From positions 62,001-126,000 of the forward strand of contig CAYOOD010000001.1 of assembly GCA_964405435.1 (NCBI GenBank): 64,000 nucleotides of DNA, given 5' to 3'. The notes beneath the pieces are model-generated. The model ran no database searches. It had not been told where the DNA came from and saw only the letters and a program-made list of their open reading frames with translations. The stretch's first letter is position 1; every line of letters starts with the position of its first letter. Positions 9,469 through 18,486 of this stretch are shown here, piece after piece. A program made the position numbers and the translations under genes. Source of the DNA: DVEG01 sp964405435. GTDB taxonomy: Bacteria > Cyanobacteriota > Cyanobacteriia > Cyanobacteriales > Oscillatoriaceae.

Positions 9469-10452
9469 CTACTTGTCGAGTCTTGCCGGGGCAACTGCCG
9501 CTCGCGGCAAAATCGCGAAGACTCGCGCCGGAAATCCCGATCCATCTTTCGGCTTGGGGAAAGTAACCACCACCAAAGCCCCCGCTTCTGGCACCTTGTC
9601 CAGATACGCTAACAACTCAATTTGATAGCGATCTTGTTGCAAAATATACGTTTCTAACGAATAGTCGCCCTTGCTCGTTGCAATTCCCGGATCGGTATCC
9701 GTGGTTTCGTGGCCAGATGCTGCAATCTTCCGCTCCTCGTACAGTCTGTTTCGCTGGCGTCTTTGTTCGCGATCGCCGCCTTATCTGACCAGCGCTTCGA
9801 CCAGTCCGTGCGCATGGCCACAAATGCCCCCTCCGGAATCGGCCCGTGTTTCGCTTCCCACGCCCTGACATCTTCCACAGTCAGAGTATAATCGGGGTTT
9901 TTGGCGACTTTCTCGTGAACGTCAATCACGATCAAAGGCAAGATCGTCTCTTTGAGTTCGATTTCATCCACTGTACGCAACCCCTTGATAAAGTGAGCCG
10001 GCGGATCGACGTGGGTGCCCCACTGCCCGACGTGACAGTACAAGTCCGCCCAGAAACCAGACCCCAGCTTGCCGACTCCCGGCTCGTACCAGTAGAGTTT
10101 TTCTCGCGTCTCGTCGGGAAACCCTTTCCAGTGAGGAATCCCCGGCGCAAAAGCGTGGGTTAAATCGACAAACTGCTTGCTCTTGATAACTTGATACACC
10201 TCTGCCAAGGTGGGTGGCTGGCGGGCTGGGGTACGAGTTGCCACAACGGCCAAAATCGCCGACCCCACCAGCAATAATGGCAACGCAATCGTTTGGCTCT
10301 CCTGACTTTGTGGTGGAAAACCGGGCTTTTCCGGGCATGGGGCATGGGGCATGGGGCATGGAAAATGCTTTTCCTGCAAGGCTTTCACCAAAAATATTAG
10401 TTTTTCTTATCACCAAGGAGTCGGGAGAGCCAATCGTTTTGAGAAGTTTCAT
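9469..10452 (-). pseudogene. Cyclase-family (kynurenine formamidase-like) metal hydrolase, broken twice
   Basis: The gene reads leftward from ATG 10450-10452 (MKLLKTI). The metal-site motif of the cyclase/formamidase family is intact (WGTHVDPPAH) and the C-terminal part KIAASGHETTDTDPG is recognisable down to TAG 9469-9471. Two lesions break it. A 137-bp mobile element splits the signal peptide: removing it and one copy of the 8-bp duplication restores MKLLKTIALPLLLVGSAIL in frame. Near 9734-9737 the reading frame changes between NKDASET and LYEERKIAASG; the missing segment normally has about 15-16 residues, so an internal deletion of some 45-50 bp is likely. A protein restarted inside the element could not reach the true C-terminus. 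The family hydrolyses amide or lactone bonds; the substrate here is unknown. Confidence 0.85.
10295..10431 (+). mobile_element. MITE-like element, copy 1 (137 bp)
   Basis: A 137-bp non-coding element begins GGCTCTCCTGACT and ends AGTCGGGAGAGCC; these 13-bp ends are inverted repeats with one mismatch. It is flanked by the perfect 8-bp direct duplication AATCGTTT (10287-10294 and 10432-10439). An identical 137-bp copy with a different 8-bp duplication lies at 39541-39677. Inside is a run of four GCATGGG units. It encodes no transposase, so it must be moved by an enzyme supplied elsewhere. The insertion lies in the signal-peptide codons of the cyclase gene and shifts its frame, since 145 added bases is not a multiple of three. 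Confidence 0.93.
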
Positions 10453-10985
10453 CGCATCTCTTCCTCAAAAATCTTGATTTCTGTTTCAGAAAACTTATAC
10501 AATTTGCAGGTAATTTTCTTGCTTTAGAGGTAATTTAATTTGACTGCGAGCAATTTTTGTCTATCGCTAGAGGCAGTTTATCAATCTACTTTATAGCTTT
10601 TTTATCTGGAAGAATCGACCTAATAAATAAGTTGTAAAGCTCGGAAAAAGCCAGATAGCTCAAACAAGTTTCCCGGCAATTCAGCCACTCTTTTTTTTAA
10701 ACCCAAAAATTTTTACTTTTAAAAAAAACGCTCGAACTTCACCCATCCTCTTCTCCTTCCTCTGCGCTCTTTGCGCGTGAAAGCGGTTCATACCCTGAAC
10801 CCAGATTAGCAATACTCCTATCGCCGGAACCCCAAGACAGCTAAAATAGGTTTAATCCGCCAAAAACAAAGGCACCGTCACCCACAGGGCGCAGCGGGGA
10901 TCGACGTTCTCCGCTGTGCGTGCCGGTCGGGTGCCGCTGTCCTCGTACAATGGGCAAGTTCACCCCGAGATGCAGGAGTTCGTCG
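10453..10985. other. Intergenic region, no gene seen
   Basis: This 533-bp AT-rich spacer lies between the divergent cyclase pseudogene and the LapA-like gene. It has several A- and T-tracts (around 10690-10730) but no coding frame with a credible start and no clear RNA. It should hold the promoters of both flanking genes. Confidence 0.5.
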
Positions 10986-11363
10986 ATGCGACTGATTAAT
11001 TCGGTCTTCGTCTTCGTGTTTTGTTTATTAATGGTTTTATTCAGCGTCGAAAATACACAGACTGCCACCATTCAAATCGTGGAAGGCATCCAGTTTGAAG
11101 CGCCCGTTGCCCTAGAACTATTTGTAGCGATGGGGATCGGTGCCGGTCTGGCTTGGCTTTTCGGGATTTGGACGCGCTTGCTGCAGTGGCTGCCAGCCCA
11201 AAAAAATGCTCGCAAAGTCCGCAAGCAAGAGGCTCGGATTCAGGAGCTGGAGCAAGATGTCGAACAATTTCAGGTAGATCTGCAACACCAGCACCGGCTG
11301 CCTCCCGGGGCTGAGCCCCTCACCAGTCAGGCGTATCTGACGGATAAGGTATCAGCCAATTGA
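10986..11363 (+). CDS. LapA-domain (DUF1049) membrane protein
   Basis: This 125-residue protein has two membrane helices (VFVFVFCLLMVLFSVEN and ALELFVAMGIGAGLAWLFG) followed by a charged coiled coil (about residues 62-100), the layout of the LapA/DUF1049 family. In E. coli LapA helps control lipopolysaccharide assembly with LapB; in cyanobacteria the role is not established. ATG 10986 is preceded by AGGAG at 10974-10978, 7 bases away, which decides against an upstream in-frame codon at 10920. It stands alone upstream of scpA. Confidence 0.8.
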   Translation: MRLINSVFVFVFCLLMVLFSVENTQTATIQIVEGIQFEAPVALELFVAMGIGAGLAWLFGIWTRLLQWLPAQKNARKVRKQEARIQELEQDVEQFQVDLQHQHRLPPGAEPLTSQAYLTDKVSAN

Positions 11364-11710
11364 GCGCCCCCTCTGGGTGTGGGTGAATGCTGTTGGGCTC
11401 CGGATTGGCTTTTCCCCGCTCCCCCTGAAACAGCCCCTTCCGGATGCCGGAGCCGGTGCCTGGAAAAACAAGTCACGCGCTTGCCCGTATAAAAAAGGGG
11501 GAGCTTTCTGCGCGAACAAAACCACCCTGCGAGGGTTTGAATCATAAATAAGTATTTTTACTTAGCGCTAAAAATAAATCATTAATTAATCCGCGTAATT
11601 ACTATAGTGAAAGAATGCGCGTGCAGGCGTCTGTGAATGAGGGTGAGCGCAGATGCTCTGCTAGCCCTGGCGATGTCTTTATGTGATGGATGCGATAAGA
11701 GGGTATCAGA
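11364..11710. other. Intergenic region upstream of scpA
   Basis: No gene is supported here. The stretch 11540-11640 is markedly AT-rich (TAAATAAGTATTTTTACTTA, an imperfect palindrome, then ATTAATTAAT) and is the likeliest place for the scpA promoter. Confidence 0.45.
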
Positions 11711-12601
11711 ATGACGGTTTCACTGCCCCGGAATGCACTAGCGACTGTGGAGCCCAGCGCAGCAACGTCGGCACAGCAGATGGGAATCGCCCTGCTGCTC
11801 GATTTGGCCAAGCAGGGAGAAATAGACCCTTGGGATGTCCAAGTGATAGACGCGATCGATCGCTTTTTGATCCAGACGATGCCGGTGTCGGACGCCGCAC
11901 AAATCGAGCGGGAAGCGGCACTGTCTCAGTCTGGGCAGGCGTTTTTGTGCGCGTCAATGCTGGTGCTGCTCAAGGCTGACAGTCTGCTGCGATCGCCAGA
12001 ACCGGAAGAAGAGGAGGCAGACTTTATCGAAGACGAGCTAGGGCTCGACGGGGAGATGGCGTCCGGGCGAGGCGCGCCGGTGCATCTGGAGCGCCAGTTG
12101 CGCCGCCGTGCGGTTGCCCAGCCCCCGCAAAAACGCCGTGTCTCCCTGCAGGAGTTGCTCGAACAACTGCAGCTCATGGCGAAAGCGATGGAAGAAAGCC
12201 CCCGCCGCATCCGCCACCGGCTGGCGAGCAGCAAGTCTCGCGCCCAAACAGCCAAGGCGATCGCCCACCTAGCCCACCAAGAAAATCTGTCCGAAACAGC
12301 CGCCAGCTTAGAGAGGTTTTTAGCGGCTCGCTGGCATCAAATCGCCCGAGAGCAGGAGTGGATCGAGCTCGATCAACTGCTGTCATTGTTGCCCGGTGCG
12401 GCGCTACCTGAAAACAGCGACTTGACGGAGGCGATCGCGGACGACAGCGAGTCCGCGCCCAAACCCAACGACCGGGTGGGGGTTTTCTGGGCACTGCTGC
12501 TGCTTTCCGCTCAGTCGAAAGTAGAACTATCCCAAGAAGAGTTTTACCAAGATTTGAAAATTAGAGCGCTGCCAGAAGGGCTGCAACTCCCGGCAGTCTG
12601 A
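11711..12601 (+). CDS. scpA: Segregation and condensation protein A
   Basis: ScpA is the kleisin subunit that bridges Smc heads in the bacterial condensin and helps chromosome segregation. The N-terminal family signature is clear (ALLLDLAKQGEIDPWDVQV, residues 27-45, then IDAIDRFL), as are an acidic linker after residue 95 and a C-terminal winged-helix part (SKVELSQEEFYQDLKIRAL). At 296 residues it is slightly longer than typical because of basic, Ala-rich insertions between residues 120 and 190. ATG 11711 is the first plausible start. ScpB is not adjacent, which is usual in cyanobacteria. Confidence 0.9.
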   Translation: MTVSLPRNALATVEPSAATSAQQMGIALLLDLAKQGEIDPWDVQVIDAIDRFLIQTMPVSDAAQIEREAALSQSGQAFLCASMLVLLKADSLLRSPEPEEEEADFIEDELGLDGEMASGRGAPVHLERQLRRRAVAQPPQKRRVSLQELLEQLQLMAKAMEESPRRIRHRLASSKSRAQTAKAIAHLAHQENLSETAASLERFLAARWHQIAREQEWIELDQLLSLLPGAALPENSDLTEAIADDSESAPKPNDRVGVFWALLLLSAQSKVELSQEEFYQDLKIRALPEGLQLPAV

Positions 12602-12627
12602 TCCGCTGACGGAAGCGCCAGCTTTCA

Positions 12628-12652
12628 AAAGCCCCCAGCGCGATCGGGCTTT
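12628..12652 (+). terminator. Hairpin downstream of scpA
   Basis: AAAGCCC and GGGCTTT form a 7-bp stem around an 11-base loop, 27 bases after the scpA stop codon. There is no long T tract, so termination strength is uncertain. Confidence 0.45.
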
Positions 12653-12855
12653 GAGACAGAGCAGATTTGCGTCACCTTGTGGCGATCGCAGCTTAATAAA
12701 GAATCACAATCTCCGCGATCGCTGTGACTTCCGATGGATACTAAATCGATCGTACCATCGAACCCCGGGCGATTCTCGGATTTCATCCGAACGAGAATTG
12801 CCCTACTGTCAATTGGCTAAAATTGAGTGGCCTAGGGTTGAGAGAAAAAAAGTCT

Positions 12856-14022
12856 ATGAAAGCCATGATTCTGGCTGCTGGGAAGGGCACTCGCGTCCGT
12901 CCCATAACGTACACCATTCCCAAACCGATGATTCCCATCCTGCAAAAACCAGTGATGGAGTTTTTAGTTGAACTGCTGCGCCAGCATGGTTTTGACGAAA
13001 TCATGGTCAATGTCAGCCACTTGGCCAATGAAATTGAAAACTATTTCCGCGATGGCCAGCGATTTGGCGTTCACATTGCCTATTCTTTTGAGGGCCGCAT
13101 TGACGAAGGCCAACTGATCGGGGAGGCGCTGGGCTCAGCGGGCGGCATGAGACGCATCCAGGACTTCAATCCCTTTTTTGACGGTACTTTTGTCGTATTG
13201 TGCGGGGATGCGCTGATTGACCTGGATCTGACAGAGGCGGTTCAGTGGCACCGCAAAAAAGGCTCGATCGCCACAGTCATTATGAAATCCGTGCCCCGGG
13301 AAGAAGTCTCCAGCTACGGAGTCGTGGTGACGGACGAAGACGGCAGAATAAAAGCTTTCCAAGAAAAGCCACGGGTGGAAGAAGCCCTCAGCACCAACAT
13401 CAATACGGGTATTTACATTTTCGAGCCCGAAGTGTTGAAATACATCCCCTCCGGCGTCGAGTACGACATCGGCAGCCAGCTTTTCCCCCATTTAGTGGAA
13501 ATCGGGGCACCCTTTTACGGGCTGACGATGAACTTCCAGTGGGTGGATATCGGGAAAGTCCCGGATTATTGGCGGGCGATTCGCGGCGTGCTGCTGGGAG
13601 AAGTTAAAAATGTCGGCATACCCGGACACCAAGCCGCTCCCGGCGTCTATACCGGCATCAACGTAGCGGTGAACTGGGACAAAGTAGAGATCCAAGGGCC
13701 AGTTTATATTGGCGGCATGACTCGGATAGAAGATGGGGCGAAAATAGTCGGCCCCACCTATATCGGCCCCAATTGCTGCATCTGCAGTGGGGCGACAGTT
13801 GAAAATAGCGTGATTTTTGAATATTCCCGCCTGGGGCAGGGAGCCCGCTTGGTCGATAAGTTGGTGTTCGGGCGCTATTGCATCGACAAAACCGGCGAAA
13901 GGATTGACTTGGAGGCGGCGGCACTCGATTGGCTGATTACGGACGCCCGCAAAACGCTCCCGTCTCAACCCCCAACCGAACAGCGGGCGATCGCGGAACT
14001 TCTCGGCAGCGAAACGCCCTAG
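12856..14022 (+). CDS. NDP-sugar nucleotidyltransferase (mannose-1-phosphate guanylyltransferase-like)
   Basis: This 388-residue enzyme has an N-terminal nucleotidyltransferase domain (LAAGKGTRVRPIT at residues 6-18; KPMIPILQKPVMEF; the Asp of VVLCGDALIDLDL) and a C-terminal left-handed beta-helix with hexapeptide repeats (GPVYIGGMTRIEDGAKIVG). Such proteins join a sugar phosphate to NTP to make GDP-mannose or a similar donor for polysaccharides. The exact nucleotide and sugar are not fixed by sequence. ATG 12856 gives the usual KAMILAAGKGTR start. It is a single gene ending at a strong palindromic terminator shared with convergent speA. Confidence 0.88.
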   Translation: MKAMILAAGKGTRVRPITYTIPKPMIPILQKPVMEFLVELLRQHGFDEIMVNVSHLANEIENYFRDGQRFGVHIAYSFEGRIDEGQLIGEALGSAGGMRRIQDFNPFFDGTFVVLCGDALIDLDLTEAVQWHRKKGSIATVIMKSVPREEVSSYGVVVTDEDGRIKAFQEKPRVEEALSTNINTGIYIFEPEVLKYIPSGVEYDIGSQLFPHLVEIGAPFYGLTMNFQWVDIGKVPDYWRAIRGVLLGEVKNVGIPGHQAAPGVYTGINVAVNWDKVEIQGPVYIGGMTRIEDGAKIVGPTYIGPNCCICSGATVENSVIFEYSRLGQGARLVDKLVFGRYCIDKTGERIDLEAAALDWLITDARKTLPSQPPTEQRAIAELLGSETP

Positions 14023-14038
14023 GGACGTTTCAAGCCCC

Positions 14039-14076
14039 AGCCAAGCGCTTTCAGCGATCGCTGAGAGCGCTTGGCT
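14039..14076 (+). terminator. Near-perfect palindrome between convergent genes
   Basis: AGCCAAGCGCT and AGCGCTTGGCT flank an inner TCAGCGATCGCTGA, so almost the whole 38 bp is one palindrome, followed by TTTT on the + strand. It lies 16 bases after the nucleotidyltransferase stop and 68 bases beyond the speA stop. The core contains a HIP1-like CGATCG. Confidence 0.75.
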
Positions 14077-14144
14077 TTTCTGGGGAAAAGCGGCAGGAGC
14101 GATCGCTCGAAATTGTCGGATTTCCATCGGGAAATCCATAACGG

Positions 14145-16160
14145 TTAAGTCGCCGACAGATAAGTATACCCCCGCAAACTGCGCTCGTAATTTTGCAGCA
14201 AAAGCTGCGATTCCTGAAGGGTAATCCGCTTTTCTTGCAAAGCCTGTTCCGTCTGCTTGCGGATGCTTTCTACCAAATCCTCAGCGTCGTACTGAACGTA
14301 ACTGAGCACCTCTGTCATCGTGTCTCCCTTGACAACGTGTTCGATTTGGTATCCCTTTGGCGTCAGCTCGATGTGAACGACATTCGTGTGCCCGAAAAGA
14401 TTGTGCAGGCTGCCCATAATCTCCTGATAAGCCCCCGCCAGAAACATGCCTAAATAATAAGGTTCTCCTGGCTTGAAAGGGTGCAGTTCCAGCACCGGTT
14501 TGACGTTCAACTTATCGATAAATTGGTCGATTTTGCCGTCGCTGTCGCAAGTGAGGTCGGCTAAAGTGGCGCGCTGGGTGGGGGGTTCGTCCAGGCGGTG
14601 AATGGGCATGATAGGAAAGAGCTGGTCGATCGCCCAGGTATCGGGAGCCGATTGAAAGACGGACAAATTGACGTAGTAAATCGACGCCATGACATTTTCC
14701 AAATCTTTCAAGTCGTCGGGGACGTAGTTTTGGTGGCGGGCGATCGCCTGAATTTTTTCGCAGCACGCCCAATACAGCCGCTCCGCTTTGGCGCGATCGG
14801 TGATGCTCACATAGCCGAAATTGAACAAGCTAATCGCTTCATCCTTAAATTGGATGGCGTCGTGATAAGCCTCTTGAAAATTCTCCGCGTTGATGGATTG
14901 GTAGGTTTCCCAGAGATTGCGCAGAATTAAATGGTCGCGATCGCCTACAGAGGGCAGCGCGCCGCTGCAAACTTCACTGGTACTGAGCACGTCAAACACC
15001 AACACCGACTGGTGAGACGCGATCGCCCGCCCGCTCTCGCTAATCAGCGTCGGCGCTGTTACATTCCGCTCTTCGCACGCCTCCTTCACCTCTGCCACAA
15101 TATCGTTAGCATAGTTCTGCATGTTGTAATTTTTAGAGGCGTGGAAATTGGTTTTCGAGCCGTCGTAATCCACTGCCAAGCCGCCGCCCACGTCCAGATA
15201 TTTCATCGCCGCGCCCAACTTCGCCAATTCCACATAGATCTGACTGGCTTCGCGGATGGCGTCTTTGATCACGCTAATTGAAGATATCTGAGAACCGATG
15301 TGAAAGTGCAAAAGCTGCAGCGAGTTCAGCATCCCAGCTTCCCGCAGCTCGTCAACGGCTCGGATCATTTCCGGAATCGAGAGTCCAAATTTAGCCCGAT
15401 CGCCGGTGGTGCCAGCCCACTGCCCGATGCCCTTGCAAGTCAGCTTTGCCCGCACGCCCAGCACTGGCTCGATCCCCAGTTTGCGACTGGCTGCGATCGC
15501 CATCTGCACTTCTTCCACCTGCTCGATGACGATAATCGGCGTCTGCCCCAATCGCTGCGCGAGCATCGCCGTTTCAATATATTCCCGATCTTTGTAGCCA
15601 TTGCAAATCAGCAGCGATCCGGGAGTCTTCAACGTTGCCAGAGCAATCATCAATTCTGGCTTCGAGCCCGCTTCCAGACCGAATTGATGGGGTTGCCCGA
15701 ACCGCACTAAATTCTCGACTAAGTGGCGGTGCTGGTTGCACTTCACCGGGAAGACGCCGCGATAAACCCCGGGATAGCTGTAGCGGGCGATCGCTTTGGC
15801 GAAGCAGGCATTCAACCGCTCGATCCGATCTTCCAGGATATCGGAAAAGCGAATCAGCAAGGGCAGTCCCAAGTTGCGCTGTTCGAGCGCCTTCACCAAT
15901 TCGTACAAGTCCAGGGAACCGCCGCGATCGCCCTGCGGAGAAACCGTGACGTGCCCCAGAGCATTGATCGAGAAATAAGGTTCTCCCCACCCGCGAATCC
16001 GGTACAGTTCCTCGCTCTCTTCAATTCTCCAAGATTTCGGTGCTTCTGCTGGACGCGACTTGCTTCTGTTCGCCAGTTTGGCAATTTTCACGTCAGCAAC
16101 GGAATTTACGGCGACTTGCTCGACGTCGGCAACTTCCTCGGTGGTTTGCTCCAAGCCCAT
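14145..16160 (-). CDS. speA: Biosynthetic arginine decarboxylase
   Basis: SpeA is a PLP enzyme that converts arginine to agmatine, the first step of polyamine synthesis. The 671-residue length is typical. The PLP-lysine motif is VFPVKCNQ with Lys140; HFHIGSQ, DVGGGLAVDYDGS and the C-terminal HELTPKG-type region (HIELTPKG) also fit the family. The first ~45 residues are low-complexity and less conserved, so the true start could be slightly downstream. It is transcribed convergently to the nucleotidyltransferase and has a 568-bp gap before ndk. No agmatine-processing gene is adjacent. Confidence 0.93.
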   Translation of the reverse strand: MGLEQTTEEVADVEQVAVNSVADVKIAKLANRSKSRPAEAPKSWRIEESEELYRIRGWGEPYFSINALGHVTVSPQGDRGGSLDLYELVKALEQRNLGLPLLIRFSDILEDRIERLNACFAKAIARYSYPGVYRGVFPVKCNQHRHLVENLVRFGQPHQFGLEAGSKPELMIALATLKTPGSLLICNGYKDREYIETAMLAQRLGQTPIIVIEQVEEVQMAIAASRKLGIEPVLGVRAKLTCKGIGQWAGTTGDRAKFGLSIPEMIRAVDELREAGMLNSLQLLHFHIGSQISSISVIKDAIREASQIYVELAKLGAAMKYLDVGGGLAVDYDGSKTNFHASKNYNMQNYANDIVAEVKEACEERNVTAPTLISESGRAIASHQSVLVFDVLSTSEVCSGALPSVGDRDHLILRNLWETYQSINAENFQEAYHDAIQFKDEAISLFNFGYVSITDRAKAERLYWACCEKIQAIARHQNYVPDDLKDLENVMASIYYVNLSVFQSAPDTWAIDQLFPIMPIHRLDEPPTQRATLADLTCDSDGKIDQFIDKLNVKPVLELHPFKPGEPYYLGMFLAGAYQEIMGSLHNLFGHTNVVHIELTPKGYQIEHVVKGDTMTEVLSYVQYDAEDLVESIRKQTEQALQEKRITLQESQLLLQNYERSLRGYTYLSAT

Positions 16161-16728
16161 GCTCTCTCTGACCTCGCTTTTGACCTTTAGAGTAGACAGT
16201 TTAGCGGATTGCTTCTGTTATGTCTCGCCGCCCGGAAAAGCCTTTGCCTGCGAGCTTCTGGTGTTCTGGTAACGACTGGACGTCCGGAAAGCCTTTCCGC
16301 CGAGGCGATCGCCACTTCCGGAAATCTCGGCTGAAGCCTTGCACCTGCGTCCGGGGCGAATCGCCTCTCCTCACTTTTGCCAGTTTTTTAATTGTTTGAT
16401 ATCAACTAACTTTTCAGTCTTGCCTTGTTTCAAAGTTTAAAGTTTTTATCTTTGACAAGCCCGGAATTAGGAAATAGCAAACAGGGGTATTTCTCCATTA
16501 ACAGGCACTAAAAAAACCAACAAGAGGGGCTCTACCCTGCAACGGGAGTCGGACGAGTAGGCCATCTAAGAGGATCTTGCGGAAAAAATGGCCCAGGAGC
16601 GATTCCTTCCCGCTCCGGCGATCGGCGCAACACGCACTCGCCTGTCATCAAGTCGGAAGCTGAGTTAAAAGGGACATTCTGAGGTAATCTATTTTTTGTA
16701 TTCTTCGATGCACTTCCAGGAGACAGAT
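16161..16728. other. Divergent intergenic region speA / ndk
   Basis: No protein-coding gene is supported. The right part (16500-16680) contains G- and A-rich stretches and short self-complementary segments that could be a long ndk leader, but I recognise no known RNA family. Promoters of both speA and ndk must lie here. Confidence 0.45.
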
Positions 16729-17178
16729 TTGGAACGCACCTTTTTAGCGGTGAAGCCCGATGGCGTCCAACGCAAACTCGTGGGCGAGATTATCAGTCGC
16801 TTTGAATCAAAAGGCTTTACCCTGGTTGGCTTAAAGCTGGTGAAGGTGAGCCGCTCCCTCGCCGAGCAGCACTACGCCGAACACAAAGAAAAACCCTTTT
16901 TCCCAGGGCTGGTAGAGTTTATCACTTCCGGCCCCGTCGTGGCGATGGTTTGGGAAGGCAAAGGCGTCGTCGCTTCAGCGCGCAAAATTATCGGCGCAAC
17001 CAATCCCCTCAACTCAGAACCGGGAACGATCCGAGGCGATTTCGGGGTAGATGTGGGCCGAAATATCATCCACGGTTCCGACGCCGTAGAAACGGCTCAG
17101 CGGGAAATTAGCCTCTGGTTCAAAGAAGAGGAATTAGTCGGGTGGGAACCGAGCCTCACCCAGTGGATTTACGAGTAA
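16729..17178 (+). CDS. ndk: Nucleoside diphosphate kinase
   Basis: Ndk transfers the gamma phosphate of ATP to other NDPs through a phospho-histidine. Starting at TTG 16729 the product has 149 residues, the usual family length, and begins ERTFLAVKPDGVQR. The active-site motif NIIHGSD places the catalytic His at residue 115. AGGAG at 16718-16722 lies 6 bases before this TTG, whereas the in-frame ATG at 16708 would add 7 unconserved residues and has no ribosome site. The gene stands alone. Confidence 0.93.
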   Translation: MERTFLAVKPDGVQRKLVGEIISRFESKGFTLVGLKLVKVSRSLAEQHYAEHKEKPFFPGLVEFITSGPVVAMVWEGKGVVASARKIIGATNPLNSEPGTIRGDFGVDVGRNIIHGSDAVETAQREISLWFKEEELVGWEPSLTQWIYE

Positions 17179-17196
17179 TCACGGGCTGGCGGTAGA

Positions 17197-17236
17197 GCAT
17201 TGGACACAGCTAAAAAGTAATTTCTGTGCCCAATGC
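17197..17236. terminator. Inverted repeat between convergent ndk and terC
   Basis: GCATTGGACAC and GTGCCCAATGC form an 11-bp stem with one G-T type mismatch around a loop rich in A and T. Its place between two convergent stop codons suggests bidirectional termination. Confidence 0.55.
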
Positions 17237-17281
17237 CTGATGCGCCACTGTCCATTGGTCGCCGATCGCGCGCCCTCAACG

Positions 17282-18001
17282 CTATTCATCGGGACGCTCT
17301 TGGGTTTCTTCGACAACTTCAGCCGGGACGAGCGCGCGCTTGGAAAAGCCCCAGAGGAATAACACGGCGATCGCAAAAATCATCAGCCACTCGGGCAGCA
17401 CTTGTTCGCTGCTGAAAACCTTGAGCAGCAAACGCGCTCCCACTAAGCCAACGGTGATATAGCCCGCATCTTCCAGGTGGACGAATTCATCCAGCCAGCG
17501 GATGAATAACTCCGCCATAAACCGCAGCGTAATAATCCCGATCGTCGCGCCAGTGAGGACGAGCCAAGTTTTGTCAGAAACCGCGATCGCCGTGGTGACG
17601 CTATCGAGAGAAAAAGCCAGATCGGTCAGCGCAATTATGGGAATCGCTTGCCAGAGAGAGGCAAAACGAGGGCCGTGGTGTTCCCCTTCCTCTCCCTCTT
17701 CTGAGGTAAAGTGTTGGAATACCAGCCACAGCAGGTAGAGAGCGCCCAGCAGCTCGAACTGCCAGAACTTGATCACCCAGGTAGCCGTCAGAATCAGAGC
17801 CATCCGCAGCACGAAGGCCACCAGCAAACCCAAGTTGAGCGCCTGACGCTGCATCTTGCCATCTTCCAAGCCTCTGGAGATGGACGCTAGGGCGATCGCG
17901 TTATCTGCCGACAGCACGGCCTCTAAGGCCACCAGAATGACCAGCAGGAAAAAGGCGTCGATCCCGAAATTCGGGTAAAAATCTAAAAATCGATCCAGCA
18001 T
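17282..18001 (-). CDS. TerC family integral membrane protein
   Basis: This 239-residue protein has seven predicted membrane segments and the TerC signatures EAVLSADNAIA (near residue 30) and DLAFSLDSVTTAIAV (near residue 125), each carrying the acidic residues thought to bind metal. TerC/Alx-type proteins are linked to manganese export or metal homeostasis and to membrane protein metalation; in plants and cyanobacteria a relative (PAM71/Mnx is a different family) should not be confused with it. The substrate is not determined here. The start ATG is at 17999-18001, and the gene is divergent from psaM. Confidence 0.88.
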   Translation of the reverse strand: MLDRFLDFYPNFGIDAFFLLVILVALEAVLSADNAIALASISRGLEDGKMQRQALNLGLLVAFVLRMALILTATWVIKFWQFELLGALYLLWLVFQHFTSEEGEEGEHHGPRFASLWQAIPIIALTDLAFSLDSVTTAIAVSDKTWLVLTGATIGIITLRFMAELFIRWLDEFVHLEDAGYITVGLVGARLLLKVFSSEQVLPEWLMIFAIAVLFLWGFSKRALVPAEVVEETQERPDE

Positions 18002-18390
18002 TAACGATTTTTCGTGCCTGAGCGTGGCAAAGTAAGAGCAACCAGTAGAAAGTCTGAGACAATCGATAAATAAAATTCCACTCCCTCAGCTTAACCTTTA
18101 ATGGGGGAGCGGATCGCACGAGTCACTCGATCTGCACCCGCCATGCCCCATTCTGGCGATCGGGTAGCGTCCGGCGACCCGCCACGGGCCGCAAACGCCA
18201 AGGGTGCGGGCGACAGATTTCTTTCAGCCCAGTCCAGATCCAGATATTCTGCTTTGCTTGGCGATCGCCTCGTCCGGGAAGGCCGTCAATTGTTTCATAT
18301 TGTTTCAACTTGTAACAAAAGTATTCCACAAATCGGCAACTTAGTCGAAATTGGAAAACGAATACCTTTATCATCAGGAGTTTTACACCA
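18002..18390. other. Divergent spacer terC / psaM
   Basis: This 389-bp region must hold the psaM promoter and leader. An open frame crosses it on the + strand and overlaps psaM in another frame, but its composition and lack of a ribosome site argue against a gene. AGGAG at 18376-18380 is the psaM ribosome site. Confidence 0.5.
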
Positions 18391-18486
18391 ATGGCTCTTA
18401 CCGATACTCAAGTGTTGGTCGCTCTCGTCATCGCCCTGATTCCGGGAATCTTGGCCTTCCGCCTGTCAACGGAACTTTACAAGTAA
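18391..18486 (+). CDS. psaM: Photosystem I reaction centre subunit XII
   Basis: PsaM is a one-helix subunit of photosystem I that lies at the trimerisation/monomer interface in the thylakoid membrane. The 31-residue product (MALTDTQVLVALVIALIPGI, then LAFRLSTELYK) matches cyanobacterial PsaM along its whole length. ATG 18391 follows AGGAG by 10 bases. It is monocistronic as far as can be seen. Confidence 0.97.
   Translation: MALTDTQVLVALVIALIPGILAFRLSTELYK

Noticed and set aside
18101..18439. A 112-codon frame overlapping psaM
   Set aside because: It overlaps psaM in another frame and crosses the promoter region; psaM is certain, and this frame has no support.
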